A DNA stretch of 64,000 nt from UBA4582 sp965657335 (GTDB lineage Bacteria > Pseudomonadota > Gammaproteobacteria > Pseudomonadales > Azotimanducaceae), in NCBI GenBank assembly GCA_965657335.1, contig CBFHOH010000004.1:62001-126000 (forward strand). Reading direction: 5' to 3'. Both the position numbers and the translations under genes were made by a program. The notes below the pieces were generated by a model. It was not told where the DNA came from, searched no databases, and saw only the letters and a program-made list of their open reading frames with translations. Shown in pieces: positions 17,102-25,537 of the stretch; the first letter of the stretch is position 1; every line of letters begins with the position of its first letter.

Positions 17102-18961
17102 ATGAAGGTGTTTCCCCGTGTAGTGTGTTCGATACTCGTGCTATTTTTGGGCGGTTTTTCGTTTCACGTTATAGCCGCAGGGGAGACACCATATTCAGGC
17201 CCACTCGGGCAAAATTATCCGAAAGAGGTTTTCTTCGGTGATACCCATCTACACACCCGTAATTCTGCGGATGCCTGGAGTATGGGTAATTTGAATCTTA
17301 CCCCTGGGGATGCCTATCGGTTTGCCCAGGGTTCCCCCGTCACTGCGCACAACGGTATGCAGGTCCAGTTACGCCGCCCGCTCGACTTTCTTGTCGTTAG
17401 CGATCATGCGGAATACTTAGGTGCGTTCTACCGGTTTAATGTTGATGACCCTTTGATCATTAACACTGATGTCGGTCGTCAGTGGCAGAAATATGTAGAA
17501 GAAGGCGATTTGGCAAAGTTCTTTGGCGCCTTCGTAAACAGTATGCAGAACAAGGAAGAAGATCCCGCACTACCCGCTGCCGTACGTCAGACTGTCTGGC
17601 GTGGTGTAGCTACAACTGCAGATCAACATAACAAACCAGGGGTTTTTACGGCGTTTTCCGGTTACGAATGGACTTCCATGATATCTGGTAACAACCTCCA
17701 CAGAGTCATGGTATTCAAAGACGATGCGGATAAGGTCAGCCAAATGATTCCTTTTTCCGGTCAAGATAGCCTTGACCCCAGAGACCTTTGGCAGGCGCTT
17801 TCGAACTATGAAGCGTCTACTGGTGGTGAGGTCTTGTCGATTGCTCACAATGGAAACCTGTCCAATGGAATGATGTTTCCAGAGGAAACCGTTGATGGGT
17901 CACCAATAGACGAGGCCTATGCCAGCCTCCGTGCAAGATTTGAAACTGTTTATGAAGTCACCCAAGTGAAGGGTGATGGTGAAGCACACCCAATATTGTC
18001 GCCGGATGATGAGTTTGCTGATTTCGAAAATTGGGATTGGGACAATATCGGTCGTAGCCAGAAAAAAGAGGATTGGATGCTACCTCAGGAGTATGCGCGA
18101 GGTGCGCTAAAACGCGGACTCCGGTTCGAGGATGAACTTGGTGTCAATCCATTCAAAATCGGACTGATCGGCAGCACCGATGGACATAATTCAATTTCGA
18201 CGCCGGAAGAGGACAATTTTTTTGGTAAGTTTCCAGAGTCTGAACCTGGTCCTGCGCGTCTGGAAAACGCCATGGCGCTTGACCGCCTTTGGCAAAATTC
18301 GTTGCTTGTCGCCTCTGGCTATGCGGCAGTGTGGGCAAAAGAAAATACACGAGAGTCAATCTTCGACGCAATCAAGCGTAGGGAAGTTTACGCCACGACT
18401 GGCTCTAGGATAAAGGTCAGATTTTTCGGCGGTTGGAGTTTTGAAAAGAATGATATTCATCGTCCGACAATGCTCGATATTGCCTATGGAACGGGCGTAC
18501 CCATGGGTGGAGACCTTACGCGTCCTGCTCAAGTTCAATCACCAGCATTTCTTGCAATCGCTGCTATGGATGCCGACGGCGCGCACTTAGATCGTATCCA
18601 GATCGTTAAAGGTTGGATGGATAAAAAAGGTGAGTTGCGAGAGAAGGTTTATGATGTTGCCTGGTCCGGGGATCGTGTCGTCAACCCAAAGACGGGCAAA
18701 CTCCCAGCCGTTGGGAACACCGTGGATGTAAAAAACGCATCGTACCTCAACACAATAGGCGATCCTCAGTTGACTGCTTATTGGAAAGACCCCGATTTTG
18801 ATCTAGACGAGCGCGCGTTCTATTATGCGCGTGTATTAGAGATTCCGACACCGAGATGGACTACTTATGATTCTGTCTATTTTGATGTAGAGCTTGATGG
18901 TGAAGTGCCAGAAACGATCCAGGACAGAGCATATACCTCTCCAATTTGGTACACACCATAG
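17102..18961 (+). CDS. DUF3604 domain protein, exported
   Basis: 619-residue protein with a Sec signal peptide (cleavage after about residue 25, VIAAG). The DUF3604 domain belongs to the PHP-like metal-dependent hydrolase superfamily. Probable metal-site motifs are FFGDTHLHTRNSADAW near residue 42, LDFLVVSDHAEYLG near 98 and LIGSTDGHNSISTPEEDNF near 358. The molecular function of the family is not established. The tight pairing with TonB receptor 2 suggests periplasmic processing of the imported ligand, which is inference. It is followed by an MFS transporter 113 bp later. Confidence 0.88.
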   Translation: MKVFPRVVCSILVLFLGGFSFHVIAAGETPYSGPLGQNYPKEVFFGDTHLHTRNSADAWSMGNLNLTPGDAYRFAQGSPVTAHNGMQVQLRRPLDFLVVSDHAEYLGAFYRFNVDDPLIINTDVGRQWQKYVEEGDLAKFFGAFVNSMQNKEEDPALPAAVRQTVWRGVATTADQHNKPGVFTAFSGYEWTSMISGNNLHRVMVFKDDADKVSQMIPFSGQDSLDPRDLWQALSNYEASTGGEVLSIAHNGNLSNGMMFPEETVDGSPIDEAYASLRARFETVYEVTQVKGDGEAHPILSPDDEFADFENWDWDNIGRSQKKEDWMLPQEYARGALKRGLRFEDELGVNPFKIGLIGSTDGHNSISTPEEDNFFGKFPESEPGPARLENAMALDRLWQNSLLVASGYAAVWAKENTRESIFDAIKRREVYATTGSRIKVRFFGGWSFEKNDIHRPTMLDIAYGTGVPMGGDLTRPAQVQSPAFLAIAAMDADGAHLDRIQIVKGWMDKKGELREKVYDVAWSGDRVVNPKTGKLPAVGNTVDVKNASYLNTIGDPQLTAYWKDPDFDLDERAFYYARVLEIPTPRWTTYDSVYFDVELDGEVPETIQDRAYTSPIWYTP

Positions 18962-19074
18962 TAAATTCTAAGTTTTGTACCATGTCGCGCAGACAGCCGA
19001 GCTTGCTGTCGATCCGCTTTTGTTCAGAAAATAGTTATTACAACGTTATAAGCATCCTTTGAGCAGATGAGTTC

Positions 19075-20373
19075 ATGAGTAAATACTATCGCTATTACGT
19101 GCTGATGATTTTAACTGTCGCGTCGGTTTTGAATATCGCTGACAGATTGATTATGTCGATCCTGATGGAAGACATAAAGACAGAGTTTACGCTCACCGAT
19201 ACCCAGATGGGGCTGTTGGCCGGTCTTGCTTTTGCGCTTTTTTATGCGTTGATGAGTTTACCTATTGCTCGGCTAGCCGATAGGTCTAACCGTAAGAACA
19301 TACTTGCTGCTGCTTTGATTGTTTGGAGCGGCATGACGGCGTTGTGTGGCGCGGCAACGGGATTTGTCAGTTTGTTCTTGGCAAGATTGGGGGTAGGTGT
19401 AGGCGAGGCAGGAGGCAGCCCACCAAGTTATTCAATCATTGCAGACTATTTTAAACCCAGTGAGCGCGCCCGGGCGATGGGTGTCTACGTTACTGGCGCT
19501 GTGATTGGTACTGGTGGCGGTTTAATGGTGGGAGGGCTGCTAGGAGAGCTGTTGGGGTGGCGACTCACTTTTATGGCGCTGGGCATTCCCGGCATTCTGA
19601 TCGGAATAGTATTGTTCTTCACCGTGAGGGAGCCAAAGCGGGGTACATACGACGCGGGCAATGATCGCGCCAAAGAAGCGATCGAAATCAAAGAAACACT
19701 GAGCTCGCTGCTGGCAAATAAGGTTTACGTGCGAGTTAGTATCTCATTCGCAATGCTTACAATGGTTGGCTATGCGATGGCTGTGTGGTTAGCCCCAATT
19801 ATGTTGAGAAATTTCGATGTTTCGTTAAGTAAGGTCGGCTTGTATCTCGGCTTAACTTATTTTGTCGGCGGTATTCCTGGTCCTGTGATTGGTGGATACC
19901 TTACGGACTATATGGGCAGTAAAAATGCGCGTTGGCGTGCCTGGATACCGGCAATCTTTATTTTGGCTTGCGTGTTTACGTTCTGGTTCTGTCTGTCGGC
20001 AACGGAACTTATGCCCTTCCTCGGTTTTTTCGCTTTGGCTTATGCCTTTTTTATGATTCCTCAAGGCGCATCGATGTCAATGCTGCAATCTGCTTTGGGA
20101 TCAGGTGAGCGGGCGCTTGGCATCTCATTTGCTTTATTGATTAATAGTATGGTCGGTCTTGCTCTTGGCCCCCTGCTGATCGGGTTGCTAAGTGATTTTC
20201 TCGCCCCTTCTTATGGCGCGAGATCACTCAATTATGCGCTGCTAGTGGTGTGCACCTTTGCGGCAACGGTGGCCGCTTTAGGATATTTTTGGACTTCGGT
20301 TGCTATGTCTAGAGACCCTAATCTTGATGAAGGGCTCGAGGAAGGGCACGATGAAGGTCAACTAACTGTTTAA
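19075..20373 (+). CDS. MFS transporter (spinster-like)
   Basis: 432-residue inner-membrane transporter with 12 predicted TM segments. The loop between TM2 and TM3 reads ARLADRSNRKN, and a conserved GVGEAGGSPPSYSIIADYF stretch is typical of the spinster-like group often found in aromatic or sterol catabolic clusters. It could move the ligand or its product across the inner membrane. The C-terminal tail is acidic (DPNLDEGLEEGHDEG). The SD is weak. The next transporter starts 15 bp downstream, so the two form a pair. Confidence 0.9.
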   Translation: MSKYYRYYVLMILTVASVLNIADRLIMSILMEDIKTEFTLTDTQMGLLAGLAFALFYALMSLPIARLADRSNRKNILAAALIVWSGMTALCGAATGFVSLFLARLGVGVGEAGGSPPSYSIIADYFKPSERARAMGVYVTGAVIGTGGGLMVGGLLGELLGWRLTFMALGIPGILIGIVLFFTVREPKRGTYDAGNDRAKEAIEIKETLSSLLANKVYVRVSISFAMLTMVGYAMAVWLAPIMLRNFDVSLSKVGLYLGLTYFVGGIPGPVIGGYLTDYMGSKNARWRAWIPAIFILACVFTFWFCLSATELMPFLGFFALAYAFFMIPQGASMSMLQSALGSGERALGISFALLINSMVGLALGPLLIGLLSDFLAPSYGARSLNYALLVVCTFAATVAALGYFWTSVAMSRDPNLDEGLEEGHDEGQLTV

Positions 20374-20388
20374 AAGGGAGACCTTTAA

Positions 20389-21807
20389 TTGAGCTGGCTA
20401 TTGAGAGTCGGATACGGTGTAGGTCAACTACCGGAGGGCATTAAAAGTGCGGCCTTCGGGTTTTATTTGTTATTTTTCTTTAATCAGGTACTCGGGCTTT
20501 CAGGTACTCTCGCAGGCATCGCTGTTTTTATTGCGCTTTGCTTTGATGCGCTAAGCGACCCGGTAGTAGGGTCATGGTCAGACTCGACCGTATCGCGTCT
20601 TGGGCGTCGACACCCTTTTATGTATTTAGCTGCAATACCCTTCGCAGCAAGCTTTTATTTTCTATTTGTGCCGCCCGCGGGGCTTGGAACCACAGGTTTG
20701 TTTTTGTGGTTGTGTGGCTTTGCGGTGTTAACGCGAACAACGATGACATTCTACACAGTACCCTATATGGCATTGGGTGCTGAGTTAACTGAAGATTACG
20801 ATGAGCGAACTCTACTTTCATCGTTGCGAACAATTTTCCAATTAATTGGTATGTTTGCCGTACTAATCGGCGCTAACCAATTAATTTTTGGTGCGACAGA
20901 CACCTACGCTAACGGTCAGTTGAATCCTGCCGCCTATCCGGTGTTTGCGCTTGCGGCTGTCCCAATACTTATCGGCGGTATATTTGTCACGGCGTTGGCA
21001 ACTCATCACAAAATACCTTCATTACGTGTGCCCTCAAAAGAAAAGTTTTCAGTTGCTCGCGTTGTTGCGGAAGTGAAACTAGCATTTCAGATCCGTTCGT
21101 TCACCGCCGTTGTTTGCTCAAGTGTCGTTTTTGGAATATCGCAAGGTATGATACAGGCGTTAATCATCTACACTGCGACCTACTTTTTTGCCCTAACGCC
21201 CAATATGTTGTCGCTACTATTTGCTTGCGCAATCGTCGGTATGATCTGCGGCAGCGCGGCAAGCAGACCACTGTCGGCGATGATGACTGAGAAAAAGAAT
21301 CTGTTTATCGCTGGCATGTGTTGGTACGCGTTTTTTACATCAGTCATTATTATTTTGAAACTAGTTGGTGCGCTACCCGACGATGCAGAGCTCGTCGGTT
21401 GGCTCTATATTATAAGCAGCGGTTTTTTTTCTGCCGTCGGTTTGGGGGCAGCGCTGCCGATGATCGGGTCAATGATCGCGGATATTACTGACGAACATGA
21501 ACGCATACACGGTGAACGTCAGGAAGGCATATATTACGCCGCTGCTTCTTTTGCAGGCAAGGTTGTCGGTGGTGCAGGTCCAGTGCTTGCTGGGTTCGTC
21601 GTTGATCTTGCGGGTATCGAGTCTGGCGCGACAGTCGCTTCAGTGCCAGCGTCGGCGGTCGCCAGATTCGGCTGGGTCCAGGGGCCAACGGTGCTGGTGC
21701 TCACCGGTATTTCAGTGTTGTGCATCAGTTTTTTTTCGATCACGCGTGCGCAACATCGCGATACACTGGATGAATTGTTAGCGAGACGGCAGAAAGCAGA
21801 AAGCTGA
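20389..21807 (+). CDS. MFS transporter, GPH (glycoside-pentoside-hexuronide) family
   Basis: 472-residue transporter with 12 predicted TM helices. The start is TTG (20389), supported by GGGAG eight bases upstream. Family features are DALSDPVVGSWSDSTVSRLGRRHPF after TM2 in two pieces, and YMALGAELTEDYDERT in the middle. The GPH group are cation symporters for sugars and other solutes, and many marine catabolic clusters carry members with unknown ligands. It follows the 19075 MFS gene closely. The other GPH member here is at 28993. Confidence 0.9.
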   Translation: MSWLLRVGYGVGQLPEGIKSAAFGFYLLFFFNQVLGLSGTLAGIAVFIALCFDALSDPVVGSWSDSTVSRLGRRHPFMYLAAIPFAASFYFLFVPPAGLGTTGLFLWLCGFAVLTRTTMTFYTVPYMALGAELTEDYDERTLLSSLRTIFQLIGMFAVLIGANQLIFGATDTYANGQLNPAAYPVFALAAVPILIGGIFVTALATHHKIPSLRVPSKEKFSVARVVAEVKLAFQIRSFTAVVCSSVVFGISQGMIQALIIYTATYFFALTPNMLSLLFACAIVGMICGSAASRPLSAMMTEKKNLFIAGMCWYAFFTSVIIILKLVGALPDDAELVGWLYIISSGFFSAVGLGAALPMIGSMIADITDEHERIHGERQEGIYYAAASFAGKVVGGAGPVLAGFVVDLAGIESGATVASVPASAVARFGWVQGPTVLVLTGISVLCISFFSITRAQHRDTLDELLARRQKAES

Positions 21808-21853
21808 TTGGCGCATACGCTTTGCAGGTCCAACTGGGCAGTGATTAGTTTTT

Positions 21854-22783
21854 TTAATTCATCAACTCTGGCTCCCAAGCGACTGGGAATACATCAGGGA
21901 ACTCCGAGAGTGTCTGGCCAGTCTGGGGATCGAAATCGTACAGTGCTTTAGGATCAGGGATCGACTGACTTCTTCGCTTGAGATAGTGGACGTCGGGTCC
22001 TGCCCAGAGTGAGGCGTGCGACCTTCTCGGGTGTGGCATTTCTACGCCACCCAGCGCGGAATGGACAATATTGCCATGGAAAAGAATAATATCACCAGGC
22101 GCGTAGTCCCAGCCCATAATATCAAAGGAGTCTCTCGATTTTTCTATGTTAGGTAATGCCGGTAAAGATGGGTCGAGAAAAGAATCAAAGTAGGTCCACT
22201 TTTCAAAAGACTCCTTGCCGATCAATGTTTCCCCACGGTCAAATTTTTCGTTGAGTAATGTTGCCCCTTCGGGATCGCTGTCTGGGTCCATGCCGACCGG
22301 TGGCCGATAGGTTACATTCCAGAGATGAGATCCTCGCAATACCTCAAGGCTGATATTGCGTGGCACAGGATCTGCGCAAACCCAGGCACGTATTAATTGC
22401 TGGCCGTCGACGTTGTAATAGCAAGTATCTTGGTGCCATGCGCTAGGAGCAATGAGTCCTGCGGGTTTGTAGAACATTTGATCCATATAGAATCTAACGG
22501 GCGCCTGCAGTATTGAGCCAACAATTTCTGCGATTGGTGAATTATCCATCAGATCTTTGAGTCTCGGCGAGTGAGACGCTGGGAATTGATCAATTCTTAG
22601 TGGCATAGAAACACCCGCTGACATGCCATCAGGATGGGCGTTGGCAAACTCCAGGCCATCTGCGAGGGTTTGAACCCAGTCATCATCAAGTACATTGGGT
22701 AGCAAGATGGCGCCGTCTCGGTTGAATGCGGCGATTTCACTTGAACTAATGGTAGGACGGTGAGTTTTCTTTAGCATTGTCAT
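21854..22783 (-). CDS. Phytanoyl-CoA dioxygenase (PhyH) family protein
   Basis: 309-residue Fe(II)/2-oxoglutarate-dependent oxygenase. The metal-binding HxD is in WHQDTCYYN and the distal His in GNIVHSALGG, followed by RRSHASLW with the Arg that typically binds 2-oxoglutarate. It begins with the usual AAFNRDGAILLPNVL. It would hydroxylate an organic substrate, with a range in this family from phytanoyl-CoA to many secondary metabolites. AGGAG lies eight bases before the ATG. It is divergent from the crotonase at 22953 and convergent with the MFS pair. No copy of the island operator is present. Confidence 0.9.
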   Translation of the reverse strand: MTMLKKTHRPTISSSEIAAFNRDGAILLPNVLDDDWVQTLADGLEFANAHPDGMSAGVSMPLRIDQFPASHSPRLKDLMDNSPIAEIVGSILQAPVRFYMDQMFYKPAGLIAPSAWHQDTCYYNVDGQQLIRAWVCADPVPRNISLEVLRGSHLWNVTYRPPVGMDPDSDPEGATLLNEKFDRGETLIGKESFEKWTYFDSFLDPSLPALPNIEKSRDSFDIMGWDYAPGDIILFHGNIVHSALGGVEMPHPRRSHASLWAGPDVHYLKRRSQSIPDPKALYDFDPQTGQTLSEFPDVFPVAWEPELMN

Positions 22784-22952
22784 GGCTGATGCTCCTGCTT
22801 ACGCGTCTGGATGCGTATGATGCTAATACACAATTCGGAATATTGGTACTGGAAGCAATGAATCGTCATTTTTTCTGACTTGTTTGAATGATTCGATGTG
22901 TTCACATAGTGTAATCTTTATCTATTCATCAAATTAACCCTCGGAGCGCAAG

Positions 22953-23858
22953 ATGCCGACATACGAAAATATTCTTTATCAGGTAGAAAATGGTAGAGCG
23001 AGAATAACGCTTAACCGACCTGAAAAACGTAATGCTTTGTCGATTGATTTAGTGGAAGAGCTTCGCGATGCACTGTGGGAAGCCGATGACGATAAATCAG
23101 TTCATTGTGTTGTTTTGAAGGGGTCAGGTTCTTCGTTTTGTGCAGGTTATGATTTGACCGCTGCTAGGAAAAAGTCAGATGACGGCGTGATGCGTCGCAA
23201 GGGTGTTGGGTTTGATGATGATGCCTGGAATATCGAACGATTCCAGCGGAGTCTGCGGACTTTGTTCGATATGCATAAACCATCGATAGCCCAAATTCAT
23301 GGGCATTGTCTTGCAGGGGGAACAGATCTCGCACTGTACTGTGATATTTTGATTTGTTCCGATACAGCTAATATAGGATATTCTGCGCTGCGTAACATGG
23401 GCGCCGCACCCAATCAGATGTGGCTTTACCATTGCGGCCCTCAATGGACAAAACGATTATTGCTTACCGGTGATACGTTAAGTGGAGAAGATGCTGCAAA
23501 AATTGGTCTGGTTTTGAAATCAGTACCTGAGGATCAGCTTGAGGCAGAAGTTGAAGGGCTGGCTGATCGCTTGAGTTGGATTGATCCGGAAATGTTGTCA
23601 ACCAACAAGCGCATAATCAACGTGGGCATGGAACTAATGGGCGCGCAGACGCTGCAGCGGTTAGCTGCGGAGAATGATGCCCGGGCACATACGACCCGAG
23701 CCGCGAAAGATGTTTTTAAACAGATCGCGACAGAAGGCCTTGGACCAGCGCTAAGGGATCGTGATGCGCCTTTTGGCGATAGTCGCGCCCGCGTCCAAGG
23801 AGCAGAGATTCGCGATTCCTCGGGGAAACTCGTCTCTCAGGATGAGATACAGGATTGA
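22953..23858 (+). CDS. Crotonase-fold protein lacking both hydratase glutamates
   Basis: 301-residue enoyl-CoA hydratase/isomerase superfamily protein. The N-terminal RITLNRPEKRNALS and oxyanion-hole parts SSFCAGYDL and HGHCLAGGTDLALYCD are intact. At the positions of the two catalytic Glu of true hydratases I read IGYSALRNMG and KRLLLTGD, with no Glu. It may therefore be a hydrolase, isomerase or lyase acting on an acyl-CoA. The C-terminal extension after about 255 is long and charged. A strong SD CGGAG lies before the ATG. Confidence 0.85.
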   Translation: MPTYENILYQVENGRARITLNRPEKRNALSIDLVEELRDALWEADDDKSVHCVVLKGSGSSFCAGYDLTAARKKSDDGVMRRKGVGFDDDAWNIERFQRSLRTLFDMHKPSIAQIHGHCLAGGTDLALYCDILICSDTANIGYSALRNMGAAPNQMWLYHCGPQWTKRLLLTGDTLSGEDAAKIGLVLKSVPEDQLEAEVEGLADRLSWIDPEMLSTNKRIINVGMELMGAQTLQRLAAENDARAHTTRAAKDVFKQIATEGLGPALRDRDAPFGDSRARVQGAEIRDSSGKLVSQDEIQD

Positions 23859-23867
23859 TACCTCAAT

Positions 23868-24611
23868 CTAGGCGGCTGCGACACCCCACTTGATGCTGCG
23901 TCTGAGTAGTTCGTAGAAGACCGGATAGTTCCAAGCGCACCGAGATATAGGCGCAACGTCCATCAGCGGTTGCATATCGTATTTACCGCTGCAATGGCCA
24001 AGCATCATGTAAAGCACCTCTCCTTCCCCGACCGGGTGAAGGTACATTTGTGGTTGAGATTCTCGATCGATGCCAAAGTCGGATCTGACGTAACCCGTCG
24101 ATGGCGTATCATAACTCGCTTCTAACAATATTTTGTTGTCTCCGAAAAATTCACAATAATAGGGTTCGTCATCTATTTCGAAGTCTTCGATACCTTCAGT
24201 GATAGGGTGGACTTCGTCTGTAACATGTACCGTGAATGATTGTTGAGCCGGATGTGCGACAAACCTTGAGCCAAGGCTTTGCATCAGATGCGGCGCTTTA
24301 TTTGGCGTATCGGCTTTGCCGTTGACGAATTCAACCAAGGCATTTGTCCCATGTAGGGCTAACCAACGTCCTCCATTTTCAAGATACTCACGTAAACCGT
24401 GTTGCTGCTGCTCTGTCGGGCAAAGATCACAGGTGTAGGTAATCAAGAGTTTGGAGTTTTTTATCGCCTCAATGTCTGCGTAACTATCGGCGACGCGCAC
24501 CCAGACATCTTCATGTTCTGCGAGTAGTTTTAATAGCTCAAGTCTAGAAAAATTCGTGTCGTGATATTTGGCGTTGCAAATAAGATAAACATCGATTCGT
24601 TGGTCTGTCAT
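23868..24611 (-). CDS. ThuA-like domain protein
   Basis: 247-residue protein of the ThuA-like (class I glutamine-amidotransferase-like fold) family. Recognisable pieces are SKLLITYTCDLCPTEQQQHGL, GGRWLALHGTNALVEF and GEVLYMMLGHCSG. The amidotransferase Cys-His-Glu triad is not evident. ThuA relatives occur with carbohydrate catabolism, but the biochemical role is not settled. The gene follows the nitroreductase on the same strand by 42 bp and may share its transcript. It is tail to tail with the crotonase, 10 bp apart. Confidence 0.82.
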   Translation of the reverse strand: MTDQRIDVYLICNAKYHDTNFSRLELLKLLAEHEDVWVRVADSYADIEAIKNSKLLITYTCDLCPTEQQQHGLREYLENGGRWLALHGTNALVEFVNGKADTPNKAPHLMQSLGSRFVAHPAQQSFTVHVTDEVHPITEGIEDFEIDDEPYYCEFFGDNKILLEASYDTPSTGYVRSDFGIDRESQPQMYLHPVGEGEVLYMMLGHCSGKYDMQPLMDVAPISRCAWNYPVFYELLRRSIKWGVAAA

Positions 24612-24653
24612 TTTTGCACCTAGAGTATCGTTAGATGAATGTTTTGATCTGAG

Positions 24654-25268
24654 TTATGTCCAGCTGTCGAACCTCATCGTTTCGGCGCGAGGTTTTCGTA
24701 CAACGGGTCCAAATTTCCCCATTGGGTAGCCAACGGGAATCAGGCACAGTGATGCAAAGGTGTCCGGTAGGTTGAGCACTTGCCTAACAGCATCCTGGTC
24801 TCTGAGAGCAAGAGTAGTTGGGGCAGCACCGAGACCAAGAGAGCGTGCCGTCAGCAGTAAATTCTGGATGCCTGGCCATACTGAACCTGCGCTCCGGTAG
24901 ACCTCGAGTCCTTCAACTTTTTCTGGGTAGTTAAAACAAGCAACGATAAGCGCAGGTATTTCGTGCATATGATCCATTTGCCATACGACGGCGTCTAGCA
25001 TCCGTTTCTGTTTCTCATTCGCCGGGTTTTCGACACTCGCAGCAATGTAAGGTGCGCCGTGCTTGCGGTTCAGGTCTGCCAGTGCCTGCTTGATTTTTGG
25101 GTCTCGAACAACGACCCAACGTGCGTTTTGTGTGTTCGAGCCTGAAGGCGCCTGATTAGCAGCGTCTATCAGCTGAAGTAATAACTCTTCCGGGACTTCA
25201 TCTGATTTAATGCGTCGCATGGCTCGACAGTTATAAATTGTTTCGTTTAGTGAGAGTTGCTCAGACAT
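24654..25268 (-). CDS. Nitroreductase-family flavoprotein
   Basis: 204-residue FMN-dependent NAD(P)H oxidoreductase. The ATG at 25268 is chosen because CGGAG lies six bases upstream and the family N-terminus begins there (LNETIYNCRAMRRIKSDEVP); the frame extends to 25397 without an SD. Family features are DAANQAPSGSNTQNARWVVV and the C-terminal IPVGYPMGKFG with RKPRAETMRF. It may reduce quinones, enones or nitro groups. It is divergent from TonB receptor 3 with operator site 6 in between, which could also serve this gene. Confidence 0.9.
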   Translation of the reverse strand: MSEQLSLNETIYNCRAMRRIKSDEVPEELLLQLIDAANQAPSGSNTQNARWVVVRDPKIKQALADLNRKHGAPYIAASVENPANEKQKRMLDAVVWQMDHMHEIPALIVACFNYPEKVEGLEVYRSAGSVWPGIQNLLLTARSLGLGAAPTTLALRDQDAVRQVLNLPDTFASLCLIPVGYPMGKFGPVVRKPRAETMRFDSWT

Positions 25269-25427
25269 TTTAGCTCCGATTGATGAGGGTAGAAAAACGT
25301 AAAATATACACTTTGATAGGTTCAGCGTCGCTGTTCCTCTGCTGTTACCCGTTGCGGACGAGTGTAAGCGGGCGTGCGCATTGTGACAATAAAACATATT
25401 TCATCGAAAATTGCTTTTCGCTAATTG

Positions 25428-25476
25428 TTGACAGTCTAAGAGTCCCTGTATATAAAACAGGATAGGTTGACTGTTT
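25428..25476 (+). promoter_or_regulatory. Strong promoter with 22-bp operator (site 6)
   Basis: A near-consensus promoter: -35 TTGACA (25428-25433), 17-bp spacer, -10 TATAAA (25451-25456). The operator follows at once at 25455-25476: AAACAGGAT, AGGT, TGACTGTTT. It overlaps the end of the -10 box and the expected start point, the classic place for a repressor. The right arm is perfect; the left arm keeps AAACAG. The TonB receptor 3 ATG is at 25538. Confidence 0.78.
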
Positions 25477-25537
25477 TCCAAGAAGAAACGCAACCTGAAA
25501 GCCTGTTATCAAGACAAATATTCCATTGGGGGTAAAA

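Noticed and set aside
18990..19012. GACAGC...GCTGTC inverted repeat after the DUF3604 gene
   Set aside because: The spacing differs from the regulon palindrome and there is no T-run, so neither operator nor terminator is supported.
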